A model generated the notes under the pieces. The model was not told where the DNA came from, did no database searches, and saw only the letters and a list, made by a program, of their open reading frames with translations. From the NCBI GenBank assembly GCA_949710005.1, contig OX453275.1, forward strand, positions 17,693,259 to 17,757,258: a DNA stretch of 64,000 nt, in the 5' to 3' direction. Made by a program: the position numbers and the translations under genes. Positions 52,322 to 63,897 of this stretch are shown here, piece by piece (position 1 is the first letter of the stretch; the number at the start of each line of letters is the position of its first letter). The DNA is from Ricordea florida (taxonomy: Eukaryota; Cnidaria; Anthozoa; Corallimorpharia; Ricordeidae).

Positions 52322-55112
52322 AATTTTGTTTATTTTATTTTTTATTTTATTTCAATATTTTAACAGGAACATCTATTTAGCATGGCTAGTTTAAGTAGAG
52401 TCCTGTGTAACATAATATTACAAAATACAAAAAAAAAAAATAAGAATTACATTACAGGTTACATATAAAGACAATTAAATTTGAAGTCGTATTCCCAATT
52501 CATTCTAAGTCTTGAAAAAACGTTTCGCTTTAGTTTTAAACTCTACAAGAGTCATGCTCTTTCTTATAGTAAGCGGAAGCGTGTTAAATGTGCGTGCTCC
52601 ATTTATGCGAAAGCTACCTTGGTATTTACTAGTTTTAGCTAGAGGAATGCGCAGCAGGTCTCGATGTCTGGTATGATAACTGTGTATTTCTCTAGCATGC
52701 CTAAATTCTCCAATGAGATATTGTGGGGCCAAGCCATTAATAGATTTGAAAACTAAGATAGACTTTAGATAGTCCCGCCGCTTTTGCAGGTCGGGCCAGC
52801 TGAAGATATTCGGTAATTCGACAAACTCAACAATTCTGCCTTCAATGATACTTGCAGCCCGCCGATGGAGTTTGTCTAGGTATGCTTTGTTACCCAATCC
52901 ACAGCTGTCCCAAACACTGCAACAATAGTCAAAAAGTGGTAATACCATTGCATTATATAGTATGATACAAGCGTGTCTAGGTAGGACTTTGCGTGCCCTA
53001 CGTAACATACCTAGGCGCGAGGAGATCTTTTTACCTATGTACTCTACATGATCTTTCCAAGAAAGGTTTTGATCAAGTATGACTCCTAGGTATTTGAACT
53101 TATCAACCCATTCAAGGCTGTGACCATTGGCCTGAATACTAAAATCATTAACTGAAGCAAGCCGCTGGTGTGTTCCTATCAGCATCATTTTGGTTTTGCC
53201 TATATTCAGAGACAAAAAATTAGCGCGCAGCCAATGTATAACATTAGCTAGGTCTAATGTTAAATTATTCTCGATAGTTGAAACTGACTTATTAGCAAAG
53301 TAAAGTAAGGTGTCGTCTGCATATAATTCTACATTGCAGATGCTAACGGCACTAGGTAGATCATTTACATACATTATAAATAATAGAGGGCCTAGTACGC
53401 TACCTTGTGGTACCCCAAAAGTGACCGATTGATGGTCAGAACTAATACCATTAATGCATATGCTTTGTGATCTATCTGTAAGGTAGGATTTAAACCATTG
53501 TACGGCTGATCTATTAAAGCCAAGTGCAGATAGCTTATCTAATAATAAATTGTGATCGAGAGTGTCAAATGCTTTACTCAAGTCCAAAAAAACAAGTCCT
53601 GTGAGTAAGCCATTGTCAATATTGTTCAGGATAGAGTTTGTAATATGCGTAAGACAGGTAGTAGTAGAGTGCAGAGGACGGAAGCCAGATTGTAGGTGAG
53701 ACAGGAGTTTATGCTGTTGTAGATAAGCATATACCATCCGGTGCACAGCCCGTTCGAGGATCTTTGAGAAGACCGGTAACACAGATATTGGTCTATAGTT
53801 AGCGGGATCCGTCCTGGGCCCAGACTTGTGGATTGGAGTAACCATAGCATGCTTCCACTCAGATGGTACAGCGCCTTCGGCTATTGATCTATTCATAAGA
53901 ACAGTTAGAGGCTTCGCAAGAGCTTCGGCACCGTCCTTTAGGAGTCGTGCTGGAATATCGGCAAAGCCTGTCGGTTTATTGATTTTTATTACATTTAACT
54001 GTTTAAGTATAAATTCCTCAGATATTGGTGACAGCTTGAAGACCGCTGTGGGGCTGACTTGTAAATTCCTTAGCACTGGAGAGATAGATACAGTTGGAAG
54101 TGTTTCACGAAGACGCGCAATAACAGTTCTAAAAAAGGTCCCAAATGTAGAGGCTATCGACATGGGATCTGTTGTTATTGTACTGTCGACTTCCAGAGAT
54201 TGGATATGTGAGTCGCGCACATCAGTAGAAATAGCCGATTTTAAAGCCTTCCAAAGTTTAGAAGAGTCCGACTGGTTTTCTTCTATCAGGTTAGAATAGT
54301 AGAGTTTCCTAGCTTCTCTGATGGAGGACGATATTGTGTTTCTAAGTTCACGATATTTAGACCATTCATAAATGGACCCTGACTTTATGGCTTTTTTATG
54401 ATGGAAATTTCTTTGGACAATTAGAGATCGTATTTGAGGCGTTACCCATGGGAGCGAGTTGGAACGTATTCTTCTGGCACAGGTCGGTGCGTGTTTATCA
54501 GCTATGTTTACCAGAGTGTCTTTGAAGCATGACCATGACTCATTTACTGTTAATGAGGTGTCAACGCCATCCCAAGAGGCAGAATGTAATTCAGCAATAA
54601 AGTTTTCAGTTGAATAACCTCTATAATTGCGGCAATTAACTGTTTTGATAGGGCCTTTGGGGATTTTAGCCCGGCGTATAGCATAAACAAGAGAATGATC
54701 TGTTATGGCACAATTTAAGACTCCAGAGTTCCTTATTTTTTCGGTGCTGGTGGTAAAAATAAGATCCAGAGTAGTAGAAGTGCGCTGAGTGATCCTTGTT
54801 GGAGATTTTATGAGTTGTGTGAACTGGTAGATATTAAACAGCTTACAAAGTTCCTTCGTGTCCGGCGAGCGTTTCTTTGCAGTAACATCATAATTTAGGT
54901 CACCAAGTAGCATTGTCTCGATATTTTCCCTTGAGCTATGATCAAGTAAACACTCTAATTTTGGGCTTAGATCTTTAAGTTCAACATTTGGTGGACGATA
55001 GAGCGAAGATATTAGGAGCTTGCTATTGTTAGGAAAACGAATTTCCAGCCAAACAGTTTCAACCCCGTCTGAGTCAATGTCCGGTCGTGGACGGGCTACA
55101 AACTTGCATGTA
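52322..55112 (-). mobile_element. 5'-truncated non-LTR retrotransposon (CR1/L2-like)
   Basis: It carries the end of an endonuclease domain, a complete reverse transcriptase and a short 3' UTR ending in an AT-rich tail ((attttattttttattttat) on the plus strand, 52328-52348). Coding similarity stops at about 55105, with no start of the endonuclease, as in 5'-truncated LINE copies. Target duplication not found. Region 51158-52321 upstream on the plus strand has no gene. Confidence 0.7.
52505..54913 (-). CDS. LINE endonuclease C-terminus plus reverse transcriptase (802 aa)
   Basis: The open frame runs 54913-52505; coding continues upstream to about 55105 (RPPNVELK-like text) without a start. Endonuclease end: MLLGDLNYDV and AITDHSLVYA. 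RT: ANYRPISVLPVFSKILERAV, LQSGFRPLHSTTTCLTHI, LVFLDLSKAFDTLDHNLLLD, SVTFGVPQGSVLGPLLFIMY and VELYADDTLLYF. C-terminal LPLTIRKSMTLVEFKTKAKR is typical of CR1/L2/Rex lineages. The frame has no stop, so the copy is young despite truncation. Confidence 0.85.
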   Translation of the reverse strand: MLLGDLNYDVTAKKRSPDTKELCKLFNIYQFTQLIKSPTRITQRTSTTLDLIFTTSTEKIRNSGVLNCAITDHSLVYAIRRAKIPKGPIKTVNCRNYRGYSTENFIAELHSASWDGVDTSLTVNESWSCFKDTLVNIADKHAPTCARRIRSNSLPWVTPQIRSLIVQRNFHHKKAIKSGSIYEWSKYRELRNTISSSIREARKLYYSNLIEENQSDSSKLWKALKSAISTDVRDSHIQSLEVDSTITTDPMSIASTFGTFFRTVIARLRETLPTVSISPVLRNLQVSPTAVFKLSPISEEFILKQLNVIKINKPTGFADIPARLLKDGAEALAKPLTVLMNRSIAEGAVPSEWKHAMVTPIHKSGPRTDPANYRPISVLPVFSKILERAVHRMVYAYLQQHKLLSHLQSGFRPLHSTTTCLTHITNSILNNIDNGLLTGLVFLDLSKAFDTLDHNLLLDKLSALGFNRSAVQWFKSYLTDRSQSICINGISSDHQSVTFGVPQGSVLGPLLFIMYVNDLPSAVSICNVELYADDTLLYFANKSVSTIENNLTLDLANVIHWLRANFLSLNIGKTKMMLIGTHQRLASVNDFSIQANGHSLEWVDKFKYLGVILDQNLSWKDHVEYIGKKISSRLGMLRRARKVLPRHACIILYNAMVLPLFDYCCSVWDSCGLGNKAYLDKLHRRAASIIEGRIVEFVELPNIFSWPDLQKRRDYLKSILVFKSINGLAPQYLIGEFRHAREIHSYHTRHRDLLRIPLAKTSKYQGSFRINGARTFNTLPLTIRKSMTLVEFKTKAKRFFKT

Positions 55113-56349
55113 ACATGTTACATGTTACAATTTTGCATGTTGCCTTTCATGATAACAACGTTACAGTATAATGCGTTTCTGATTTGAAGTGGAAATTTTG
55201 CAAAGTTTACATCATAGTTTTCGAATGCACAGCTAATGCCATCTGTATGATCAACGTGAAATAAAATAGAAAATGTCTTAATTTAAATAAATGGTTAGTA
55301 TCATGGCGAAAGAGCTTTCCCCATTAGGTTCTTAGCTAATTTTAACTTGCCGATTAATTTAAGGCAAGCTTAGTGCTAAATAAAGGAAAAACAAATTATA
55401 CTGTCTATGCGTCTATTCTGAATTTAATTCACAAATGCGAAGAGGAAAGCCCATGACCCGAGAGTAGAAACTGAATAGATTGGGGTTTTATATATTATAG
55501 TAAGGGTAATTTTTCAGTTTCATTTTGTTGCAAGTTTCACCGCTTGGAGAATGGAATAAGTTAAAAATATTTAACTGTACTCTATGTTTTAAACCACAAA
55601 ATTTTATCTTTCTCAAAGTCTCAGCCAGGGGTTTAGGTTTAACATATTCTTCAGCTCGATATTCTTATAAACACCTGTATAAAGTGTATTGTTATAGGAA
55701 AAAAGTGTAATCCTAATCCGTCAACAATGTCAGACCCTTATCTCACAGATATTCTCTGGTGCAGAAGCAATAGATAAAAAACCTTCCTGCCTTCTGTATA
55801 AATGTTTTTCAACTTTCTCCATCTGTTCCTCTACTCCATATGTTATAGCTTTGTTATTTACACCCGCTTTTTCATGTTTTGAGCTTTTTTTTTTATTTTG
55901 TTTCACTCAATTTGGCGGTAAATTTAGCGACACAGCTCTCTTAAATAGTGACTCTAACTCATCAAGTTTTTTGGGGCTCCCATAACCGTTACTACTCTCT
56001 ATCCCTCTTTATGAAAAGTCTTTTGTAAACATTAGAAGGTGGAAAAATGAATTTGAGCACAAGGAGAGAAAGCGCATGAATGTTTATGCCTGTAGTTAGT
56101 TGCATTAAACTCGTGATCTTGAAATAAAATGGAGAAAACCATCAACACCATTATCATTCAGGTTACAAAATTGGCAGGCAAGAAGGTTGACAATATAATT
56201 ATACTAAATGAAATGAAATGTGTCTATAATAATAAGATTGGATATAAATGTCATAAACAATAGACTGAGCATTTCAAGTGATTGAAAAAAAAATAAACTC
56301 GTCAACACAATGCGCAAAACAGATGTCCCTCACAAACAACCCGACTACT

Positions 56350-56610
56350 TATGGGTAGTCTCGTCGAATCATCTTGCCCCGTCGAGTGATCCTCGCTTAG
56401 TCGTCCTCTTCGAGTCATCCCCTCGTCGAGTCACCCTCATTGAGTCGTCCTCGTCGAGTCACCCCTCGTTGTGTCGTCCTCTTCGAGTCAACGCGTCTCG
56501 CCAAGTAATGATGCCTCATCGAGTCATCCTCGGCGAGTCATCGTGTGTTATAGAGTAATCCTCGTAGGGTCATAAAGTGAAGTCGAGAGGTCCTCGTCGA
56601 GTCTCGAGGA
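56350..56610. repeat. Degenerate gtcgagtcatcctc minisatellite
   Basis: About fifteen copies of tcgtcgagtcatcc/ctcgtcgagtc variants in 260 bp, unit about 15-18 bp. The open frame across it is an artefact of the repeat. Flanks 55113-56349 and 56611-57148 hold no gene I can support. Confidence 0.7.
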
Positions 56611-57150
56611 GCCTTCGCATCTATTTATTTATTTTTGAGCGTCGGTAGAAAGATGACTCCGTTCCCAGAAACGGCGAGTGATCCGAAAAAAATGGACGAA
56701 AGGGTAGCGGCTTCGATGATTTAAAAGTACTTTACATTTACATGATTCCGTGAGGTAATTATATTAAATATTTGTTTGAAGGTTGGTGTTTGTCGAAGTA
56801 AAATGTTCAATGGCGCATCACCAGAAGCATTTGAAGACCCGTCGACACCAAAGGCTGATTGGAGAGACAAAAGTACAACTATCCTCGGAAAAAGTATATA
56901 TTTATAATATCTTAAAGACATTCTCCACTGGCAAGCGGTGGCAATTCGCATTACATAAAGAGTCGAAGTTTCTCTCTACTACACCTGAGGAAATGCGAGG
57001 CTGACGTAGTCATGCTTCAGTTAAAGGCGCAATCAAAAATGGCAGAAATTGTGTTAGAATTGTCAATGATAGAGAAAACTTTCAACGCATAAAGTTTTTT
57101 GTAGCCGAAGAAACAAAGGAATTGCGGAGCGCAACAGTTTCAAGCTGTTA

Positions 57151-57373
57151 AGGGACGGACCAATAGAAAAGTGATGAAGGGGGGGGGGGGGGGTTGGGAA
57201 AAAACAAAAGAAAATTCTTGCAGAAGGAAGGTCCAATTGTGACTTTTTCACACGTAGTAAAAAAAAATCGTGCGGAGGGGTTCACCTGAACCCCTGAAGG
57301 GAAAAAAAATATTCGTGCAAGCTGAAAATCCCCCACCCCCCCCCCCCCTTCACTTTTCTAAAGGTCCGTCCCT
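57151..57373. repeat. MITE with about 40-bp TIRs ending in G/C runs
   Basis: Left agggacggaccaatagaaaa gtgatgaagg plus G14 (57151-57194) is inverted at 57332-57373 (C-rich run, ttcacttttctaaaggtccg, tccct). The interior repeats aaaattcttg...aattgtgac. The G and C runs are hard to sequence, so their exact length is uncertain. Confidence 0.6.
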
Positions 57374-57879
57374 AAAGAGAGAGGACATTCAACTCTGTGT
57401 CAGTTGAAATCATTGTGGAATGCTTAAGTTAGATCATCTTTATTTCGGCATTGAATCATTTGTATGCAGAATTGCAAGGGATTAAACTTCTCTCTCTACG
57501 GTTGTGTTAAGTTTATCTGTTAGTACTAATTAACCAAGCTTCAAGTTACCATTTGCTTCACCTTTTTCATGGTATCAATTGCAATTTCATGTCGTCGAAA
57601 ACACTTACTCAACGGCTCGGGAGAAGTTAACGCCATTAGTGTAAGCCAATTGAAACATAATGTTTTGGCTGCGAAAAACGGATTCCAACCAGGCTATCCG
57701 TCGGCAAAATGGGCATTTCGCGTCAAAAGCAATAGGAATTGAAATTTCTGGCTCTGAAATCGCCTTCCGCAATTCTCGGTAGACTTAAAGTTATCCTCAT
57801 CATAAAAAAAAGTAAGTATAAAGGGGCGAAAATCGGGATCAAAAAAAGCATTGTCGGCCACAATTGTAACATGGTATGG

Positions 57880-58376
57880 TGAAAGAAAAATTTTGGGTCC
57901 AAATTTTTTTAAATGTTGGACTGAAAAAAAATTGGGTTCCGAAAATCGGACAAAGAAATAATCCCATCTTCGGCCACAATCAAAACAAGGTGCCTGAGTT
58001 AGAAAAAGGAAGAATTTGGGTCCAAAAATCGGACTTAAGTCATAATGATATTTTATGAGAAAAAAAGGAAAAATATAAGATATCCTACGGAATAACTTAA
58101 AGAAATAAAACAACACTTTTAATTTTTTTACAAGACTTGTTTCGACATAGTTGTGTCATCTAAAGTTGTGAATGAGCTGCGGAATCCATTTAAAGTCCGC
58201 ATAAAATTGACCAAGGAAAGCGAGTTTGATTTCTCGGTGAATTTATTCCGACAGAATATAGGCATTATCTTGCATTTTAAAAAATAGCGAGGTCAAAAAC
58301 ATAAGATCTCGCTATTTTTAACGGAATTTTCCTAAATTGGAAAAGGAAGATTTAGTTTGGAACGCCTTATAAGCGA
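57880..58376 (+). repeat. Second array of palindromic boxes and shared leader box
   Basis: Boxes gggtccaaat, gttccgaaaatcggacaa (57931) and gggtccaaaaatcggactta (58018) repeat with about 87-bp spacing. Further right ttggaaaaggaagatttagtttggaacgcctt (about 58335-58366) matches 38131-38162. Downstream an ATG frame (MNPSVISEP, about 58451) ends at a donor-like cag|gtgaga. No integrase follows because a LINE is inserted at 58550. Confidence 0.5.
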
Positions 58377-58957
58377 TAAGTTAGATTCAAATATTTCATC
58401 TAAAACCCCTTTCGCTTTAAAAAGCGGCATCTACTCTGCATAGAGTTACAATGAATCCCTCCGTTATCAGTGAACCCAGGTGAGACTGTATTTATTTGAG
58501 TATTCCAAAATTGGCTAAGAATATGGTAATTGTACCAAATAGTGTTTTTTTTTTTTTTTTTTTTTTTTTTTCCTTTTTTTTTTTTTTTCCTTTATTATGG
58601 TTATTTACAAACGGTTACAATAGTTTAAAACATGAAAAAACAAAAGAACACAACAGATTGAAGGCTAAGTGAAAAATCATATAAAAACTACTATACTACA
58701 GCAATAGACCGAAGAACTCACAGAAAAAGTAAAAAAAAAAAGCCAGTATTTCCACAAATAAGAAACAACAGAGAAAAAAGAAAAGGAACAAGGACACTAA
58801 AAATACACAAAAACTACTAAAACTTTTAAACCTACTCAGGAGGCCGCCAGTCCAGTTATAAGAATTGAAAAAATAAGAGTAAAATTAGAAAGAAATTTGA
58901 ATGGTAAAAGGGGAACTGCTAAAAAAAAAAAAAAATGAAAAGGATTGAAGTCATAGT

Positions 58958-61900
58958 TCATTGGAATAGACTCCATTTTGTATTGTATTTCTTAACAGTG
59001 TTTGTCTTATAAGCATAACATTTTTCAATTTCCTGATACTTAAGCAAAGTTTGTGAAAATACTTGTAAGTTCGGGAGGGTATTCTTTATTCTCGATAAAT
59101 AAATAATATATCTGCCAGTGAGAAGTGCATGGTGTAGAAGTATATCCTCTGTACTATCAACTAGTCCCAAGCAGATTGGTAAGGACAAAGAAAAGTTCTG
59201 TGGCTTTATCTGGTGCTGTATCAACCAGTGTTGAATATTTTGCCAAAACGTTTGAACGAAATCACAGTCCCAGAAGAGATGAATCAAGCTTTCCTTTTTT
59301 TGTTCACAGAATGTACATATATCTGTTAAGGAGATACCTATTTTATAGAGATAATCATTTGTTGCAATTCTTCTGTGCAAAAACTTAAATTGGAAATTCC
59401 GAAGTTTGGTTTCTTTCGTGCAGTAGAAAGGCAAAATGTATGACTTATCCCATTCTATAAAGTTTTTGTAATTTTCGCAGTCAGCTATCCATTTGCTTTG
59501 GCTTTTATCAGGTGATGAAGTAATTCCTTTGACAATTAACTTATACGCCTCCTTGCAAAAGTTTGAGGACGATAGTAACTTTTGACTACGAGTAAGTTGG
59601 TCTTCAGATTTCATCGTAGTCTGGTGTTGAAAAGACTTTTTTAATTTTGTCAGAGCGGAAACTACACCATAGTACCTTAAAAAAGTGGTATTAACTTTGT
59701 AGCGAGTTTTAAAATCTTTATACGTTAAAAATTCAGACTTTTGATCTAGCAAGTCTTTGACCTGATTAACTCCCGCACGAGACCAATCATAATAAGAGAT
59801 TGGCTGGTTTTCAATTCTTATAAGAGAGTTGTACCAAACTGGCACATTAGCGAAATGTGATGGGTTTTCTTCATAGATTAAATTAAACCAGAATTCGATT
59901 ACTTCGTTAGTAAAAGAGTCCTGAATGTTTAAACCAGCTACATCAGCTTGCTTCAAATTACCAGTCAGAAGTAATTTACCGTCATGTTGTTTAATGAAAT
60001 ATTCAAAAAATAATTTCCATTTTGCTTGATTGTTATCATCAAGATACTTCTTTACCCATTTGGTTTTCAGAGCTTGATTGAAGGATTGAATGTCTAACAT
60101 TTTTAATCCACCATCTTTATATTCGTTTAACATCACACTTCTTTTAATTTTATCCCCTCTCCCATCCCACAGAAAACTGTACAGAAGTTGATGTATTTCT
60201 TTCAGATGAGACTGCGAGGATGGCAAAGATGACATGATATAAACAAGCTGAGATGCAGCTAAGCTTTTAATAACCGTAACTTTCCCGAGCAGAGTTAATC
60301 TTTTGAGCTGCCAGCAACCTAAGATTTTAGAGATTTTCTCCTTCTTTTCCTGGTAATTTAGCATGACAGCTTCTTCCTTGCTAATCGAAAACCATACTCC
60401 AAGAGCTTTGACCTTCCGAGAACTCCAGTTGATGTTTTGATTTATTTCTAGTTTATCTGTTCGGTTTTTGAAAGATCCAATGCAGAGTGCCTCAGTCTTC
60501 TCGTAGTTGACTTTTAGGCCTGACAATTTAGCAAAGATATTAAGTAGCCAGAAGGATCTTTCTATTGAGGACTTTGTACCGTCCAATGTGAGCGTGGTGT
60601 CATCAGCATACTGGCTTATTTTGCATTCATTGTCCAAAATTTGAATACCACGAATTAATTTATCTCGTCTTACTGCTGCCCCCAGGATTTCAGCACATAA
60701 AATAAACAGGTAAGGGGACAGGGGACAGCCTTGACGCACACCTCTTCCCAAAAGAAAGAAATCTGAAGACCAGCCATTGTTTTGTATACTGCTGCTAATG
60801 TCAGTATAAAAGAGCTTTATCCAGTGTACAAGAGAATCTCCAAAGTTATAATATTTTAAAGTCTTTTCAATAAACGACCATTCAAGAGTGTCAAAAGCTT
60901 TTTTCAAAATCAATGAAAAGGAGAAGTCCTGGAATTTTTTCGATATCTGTATAGCTTAAAATGCTATTTAACAGCGTTATATTTTCGCCAATAAACCTGT
61001 TTTTTTGGAAGCCTGTTTGATCACTGTCAATCACCGAAGGCAAAGTTCTTTTGATTCTGTTAGCGATTGATTTTGCTGCGATTTTATAATCACAATTTAA
61101 AAGCGAGATGGGTCTCCAGTTTTTTATGTAACATAGAGATTTATCTTTCTTTGGAATCAAAGTTAATAATCCTCTCCTCTGTGATATGGAGAGAAGACCT
61201 TTAGCATGGGAAGCATTAATAGCAGAGAGAAAAAAGGGCTTAATGTCATTCCAAAAGACTTTATAAAATTCAACTGGAATTCCGTCCGTTCCAGGTGTTT
61301 TGTTTGATTCCATAGTTTTTAAGCTTTCCAGACATTCAGCAGCCGTTAGCAGACCTTCACAAAGTTTTCTTTCATCATCACTTATTGTACAATGGTTCTC
61401 TTTTTGGAAAAAAAGGTCTTCGCCAGAAACGTTTTGAAAAGAGCCATTGTTTGACGCGTACAGTGCTTGATAAAAGCGTTTCGCTTCATTTAAGATTTCT
61501 TCATCTGTGTTTAAAATGATGTTGTCATCGATTTTCAGATTTCTTATTGTTTTACTATTAAAATGCCTTTTCTCCAACTCAAAAAAATACTTTGTATTTT
61601 TCTCACCTTCATTGTACCAACGCATTCTGGACCTGATAATCGAACCCTGAGTTTTGTATTTGATCCATTGTTCTAAGCTTTGTTTCTTAATCTCTAGTTT
61701 CATGCGGATTTCACGCTTCTCAACTTCGGAAAGGTCATTTTCAAGTTTACATTCAAGCATTAAAATCTCAGTCTCTAGAGCCTTCACAGTACAGTTTTGC
61801 TTTGCCTTTTGTTGTTTTGCATATTTAATCGAAGCTGCTCTTATTTGCATTTTCATCACATCCCATAAAAGCACCGCGTCTACTGACTCGTCTTCTTTGT

Positions 61901-62753
61901 AATCATTTGACACTACATTTATGGTTTCTTTGATAATATTAATATATTCAAGATCCTTTAGAAAGTGGCAGTTCAACTTCCAGAAACCTGGTCCTCTGGG
62001 GTTTGTTTTAGTGCCAAGAGACAACGTAATAAGAGAGTGATCAGTTTTAAAGCCCGGTAGAATATCCGCCTCAAGTGCATCGGTAGATAAGCTTGAACTA
62101 ATCAAAAAAAAGTCTAATCTACAGTGAATTTCTGGTTTATTTCTTCTCCACGTGAAACGCTGAGAGTCCGGATGAAGATCACGCCAAATGTCCGTCAAAT
62201 TCATATTTTCTTTGAACATTTCAATTACTTCTAATGATTTAAAATGAGTGGTAAAATTTCCTCGTTTCTTATCTTTTTGAATATTTTGTACTAGATTAAA
62301 GTCTCCTCCCAAGACCAAATGTTCACATTCAAAAGTGGAAAGGTTATTAAAGGCACTTTGAAAGAAGTTCGGATCATCATTATTTGGCGCATAAATATTT
62401 TGTAGGGTTATAGTTTTGTCTTCTGTTTTGATATCAACTGTAATGAATCTTCCGTCAGGGTCTGAAAAGTACTTTAGTATCTCAAAAGAAAAATTGTTAC
62501 TAAACAAGATGGAAACACCAGCTCTGGAACTTGAGAGGCTGCTGAACAGACCTCTATACCCCCATTCAGCTAACCATAGATTTTCCGTTTCTTTTGAACT
62601 GTGCACTTCTTGCAAAAAATAAACAGAGTATTTTTTATACCTTAACCAATTAAAAGTTTCTCTTCTCTTAGCCTCGCTCGATAGTCCCCTGACATTCAAG
62701 GAACATATCACTAGATTATCTACTTTGGAAAAATTTGACGAATTGAAAGACAT
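58958..62753 (-). pseudogene. L1-type ORF2 (endonuclease and reverse transcriptase), one frameshift
   Basis: ATG 62753. APE endonuclease: VICSLNVRGLSS, FLQEVHSS, NIYAPNNDDPNFF, GGDFNLVQN, CRLDFFLIS and KTDHSLITLS. RT: NWRPISLLNCDYKIAAKSIA, DQTGFQKNRFIGENI, GRGVRQGCPLSPYLFILCAE and ISQYADDTTLTLDG. C-terminal Cys/His knuckle: CTFCEQKKESLIHLFWDC. The frame changes at 60898-60903, a run of six T on the plus strand, one base longer than the reading frame on both sides expects. Length about 1260 codons, normal for L1/Tx1 elements. Needed for target-primed reverse transcription. Confidence 0.88.
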
Positions 62754-63060
62754 GATTCAAAAAGCTGGAGATGGACCTGGAGTGGCGACCTCGTAATATC
62801 AAACAAAAAAAGACAACAAAGAGAACAAAGACAGAGAGCACAAAGAGAAACATCACAAAACAAAATATCAAAATAATTTAGCAACACAGAATATAAACAA
62901 AGATACAGGACAGTTAAAATAACATACTTAGGGCACATAAGATATATCTATCAGCAATAGGTTGTCATCGGCAATAGGTTGGCTATAGTTAAAAAGCGTA
63001 AATAACTTAAATTGTAACACTCATGGGTAGCACAGAAGTTACTATAAGTGTAAAGGATAT

Positions 63061-63897
63061 TTATGTGTCCATTGAAACAGCTTTATCGCTCTGAAAGCAC
63101 TCCGGAATATTGTCCGCTGAAAATGAATTTCCCTGAACAAAGATCCGTCCATTCTTGATATATGCTGGGGAAAAGTTCATCCTTCTGGCGTTTCGTAAAG
63201 CAATTGACAGTTTCTTTTGCTCCTTCGCAGTCTCGTAAGCATAGTCGGGTACCAGGATGACATGTTGGTGATTTGGAGAGTTAGCAAGACCCTTTCGTCG
63301 ATGCCAAAGGTCATTTCTGGTTTCGCGGTTGACAAACCGTGCAATAATTGGGCGAGGCTTTCCATCGTCTCTTTGTTTTCCAATACGGTGAACTGCATGG
63401 AATTCAACTTTGTTCGCACCTTCCATTTTGACCGCGGCCATCAACCCGCGTAAGATTTCCTTGCAATTTTCGTCTTGGTTTTCGGGGACATTGAGAAGCC
63501 GTATGTTTTCTCTTCTAGTATAATTATCTAGCTTAATCACTCTCGCTTTGGTAGCAGACATTTCAGCTTGGAGTTGTGCATTCTCCTTCATAAATTCAGC
63601 TAACTGAAGCCTATTTTGCTCATCCTGTTGTTTTAAGGTTTCTATTTCTACCCAGGCAGCATCCAAGGATGTTTTTAAATCGTCTGTGATGCTCTTTAAG
63701 ATCGAAAGCCGGGCATTTACATCTGCTCGTAAATTATTGATTTCACTCATGGCTTCGGCAAAGTTCGAATCTAATGACTCTTGAATGCACTCCAATTTCT
63801 TCATTATAGATTTTAACGTAATGTCGGAGTGTGCCTCATCTGACTTTGTAGAGCTAGAACTACCTTCTCTTGCTCGTTTGTTGGCTTTATCAGGCAT
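63061..63897 (-). CDS. L1-type ORF1 protein (278 aa)
   Basis: ATG 63897, intact. A basic, Ser-rich start, a long coiled coil (about residues 30-125), then an RRM-like part beginning NYTRRENIRLLNVPENQDEN and a C-terminal domain with EFHAVHRIGKQRDDGKPRPI, IARFVNRETRNDLWHRRKGL and MNFSPAYIKNGRIFVQGN. This is the Transposase_22 layout: a trimeric nucleic-acid chaperone that coats LINE RNA. It lies 308 bp upstream of ORF2. Confidence 0.88.
   Translation of the reverse strand: MPDKANKRAREGSSSSTKSDEAHSDITLKSIMKKLECIQESLDSNFAEAMSEINNLRADVNARLSILKSITDDLKTSLDAAWVEIETLKQQDEQNRLQLAEFMKENAQLQAEMSATKARVIKLDNYTRRENIRLLNVPENQDENCKEILRGLMAAVKMEGANKVEFHAVHRIGKQRDDGKPRPIIARFVNRETRNDLWHRRKGLANSPNHQHVILVPDYAYETAKEQKKLSIALRNARRMNFSPAYIKNGRIFVQGNSFSADNIPECFQSDKAVSMDT

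Noticed and set aside
56310-56558. 82-codon Ser-rich frame
   Set aside because: Produced entirely by the gtcgagtcatcc minisatellite.
57694-58116. Minus-strand 140-codon Phe-rich frame
   Set aside because: It spans the palindromic-box repeat; a similar frame appears at 37.4-37.6 kb for the same reason. The composition is not protein-like.
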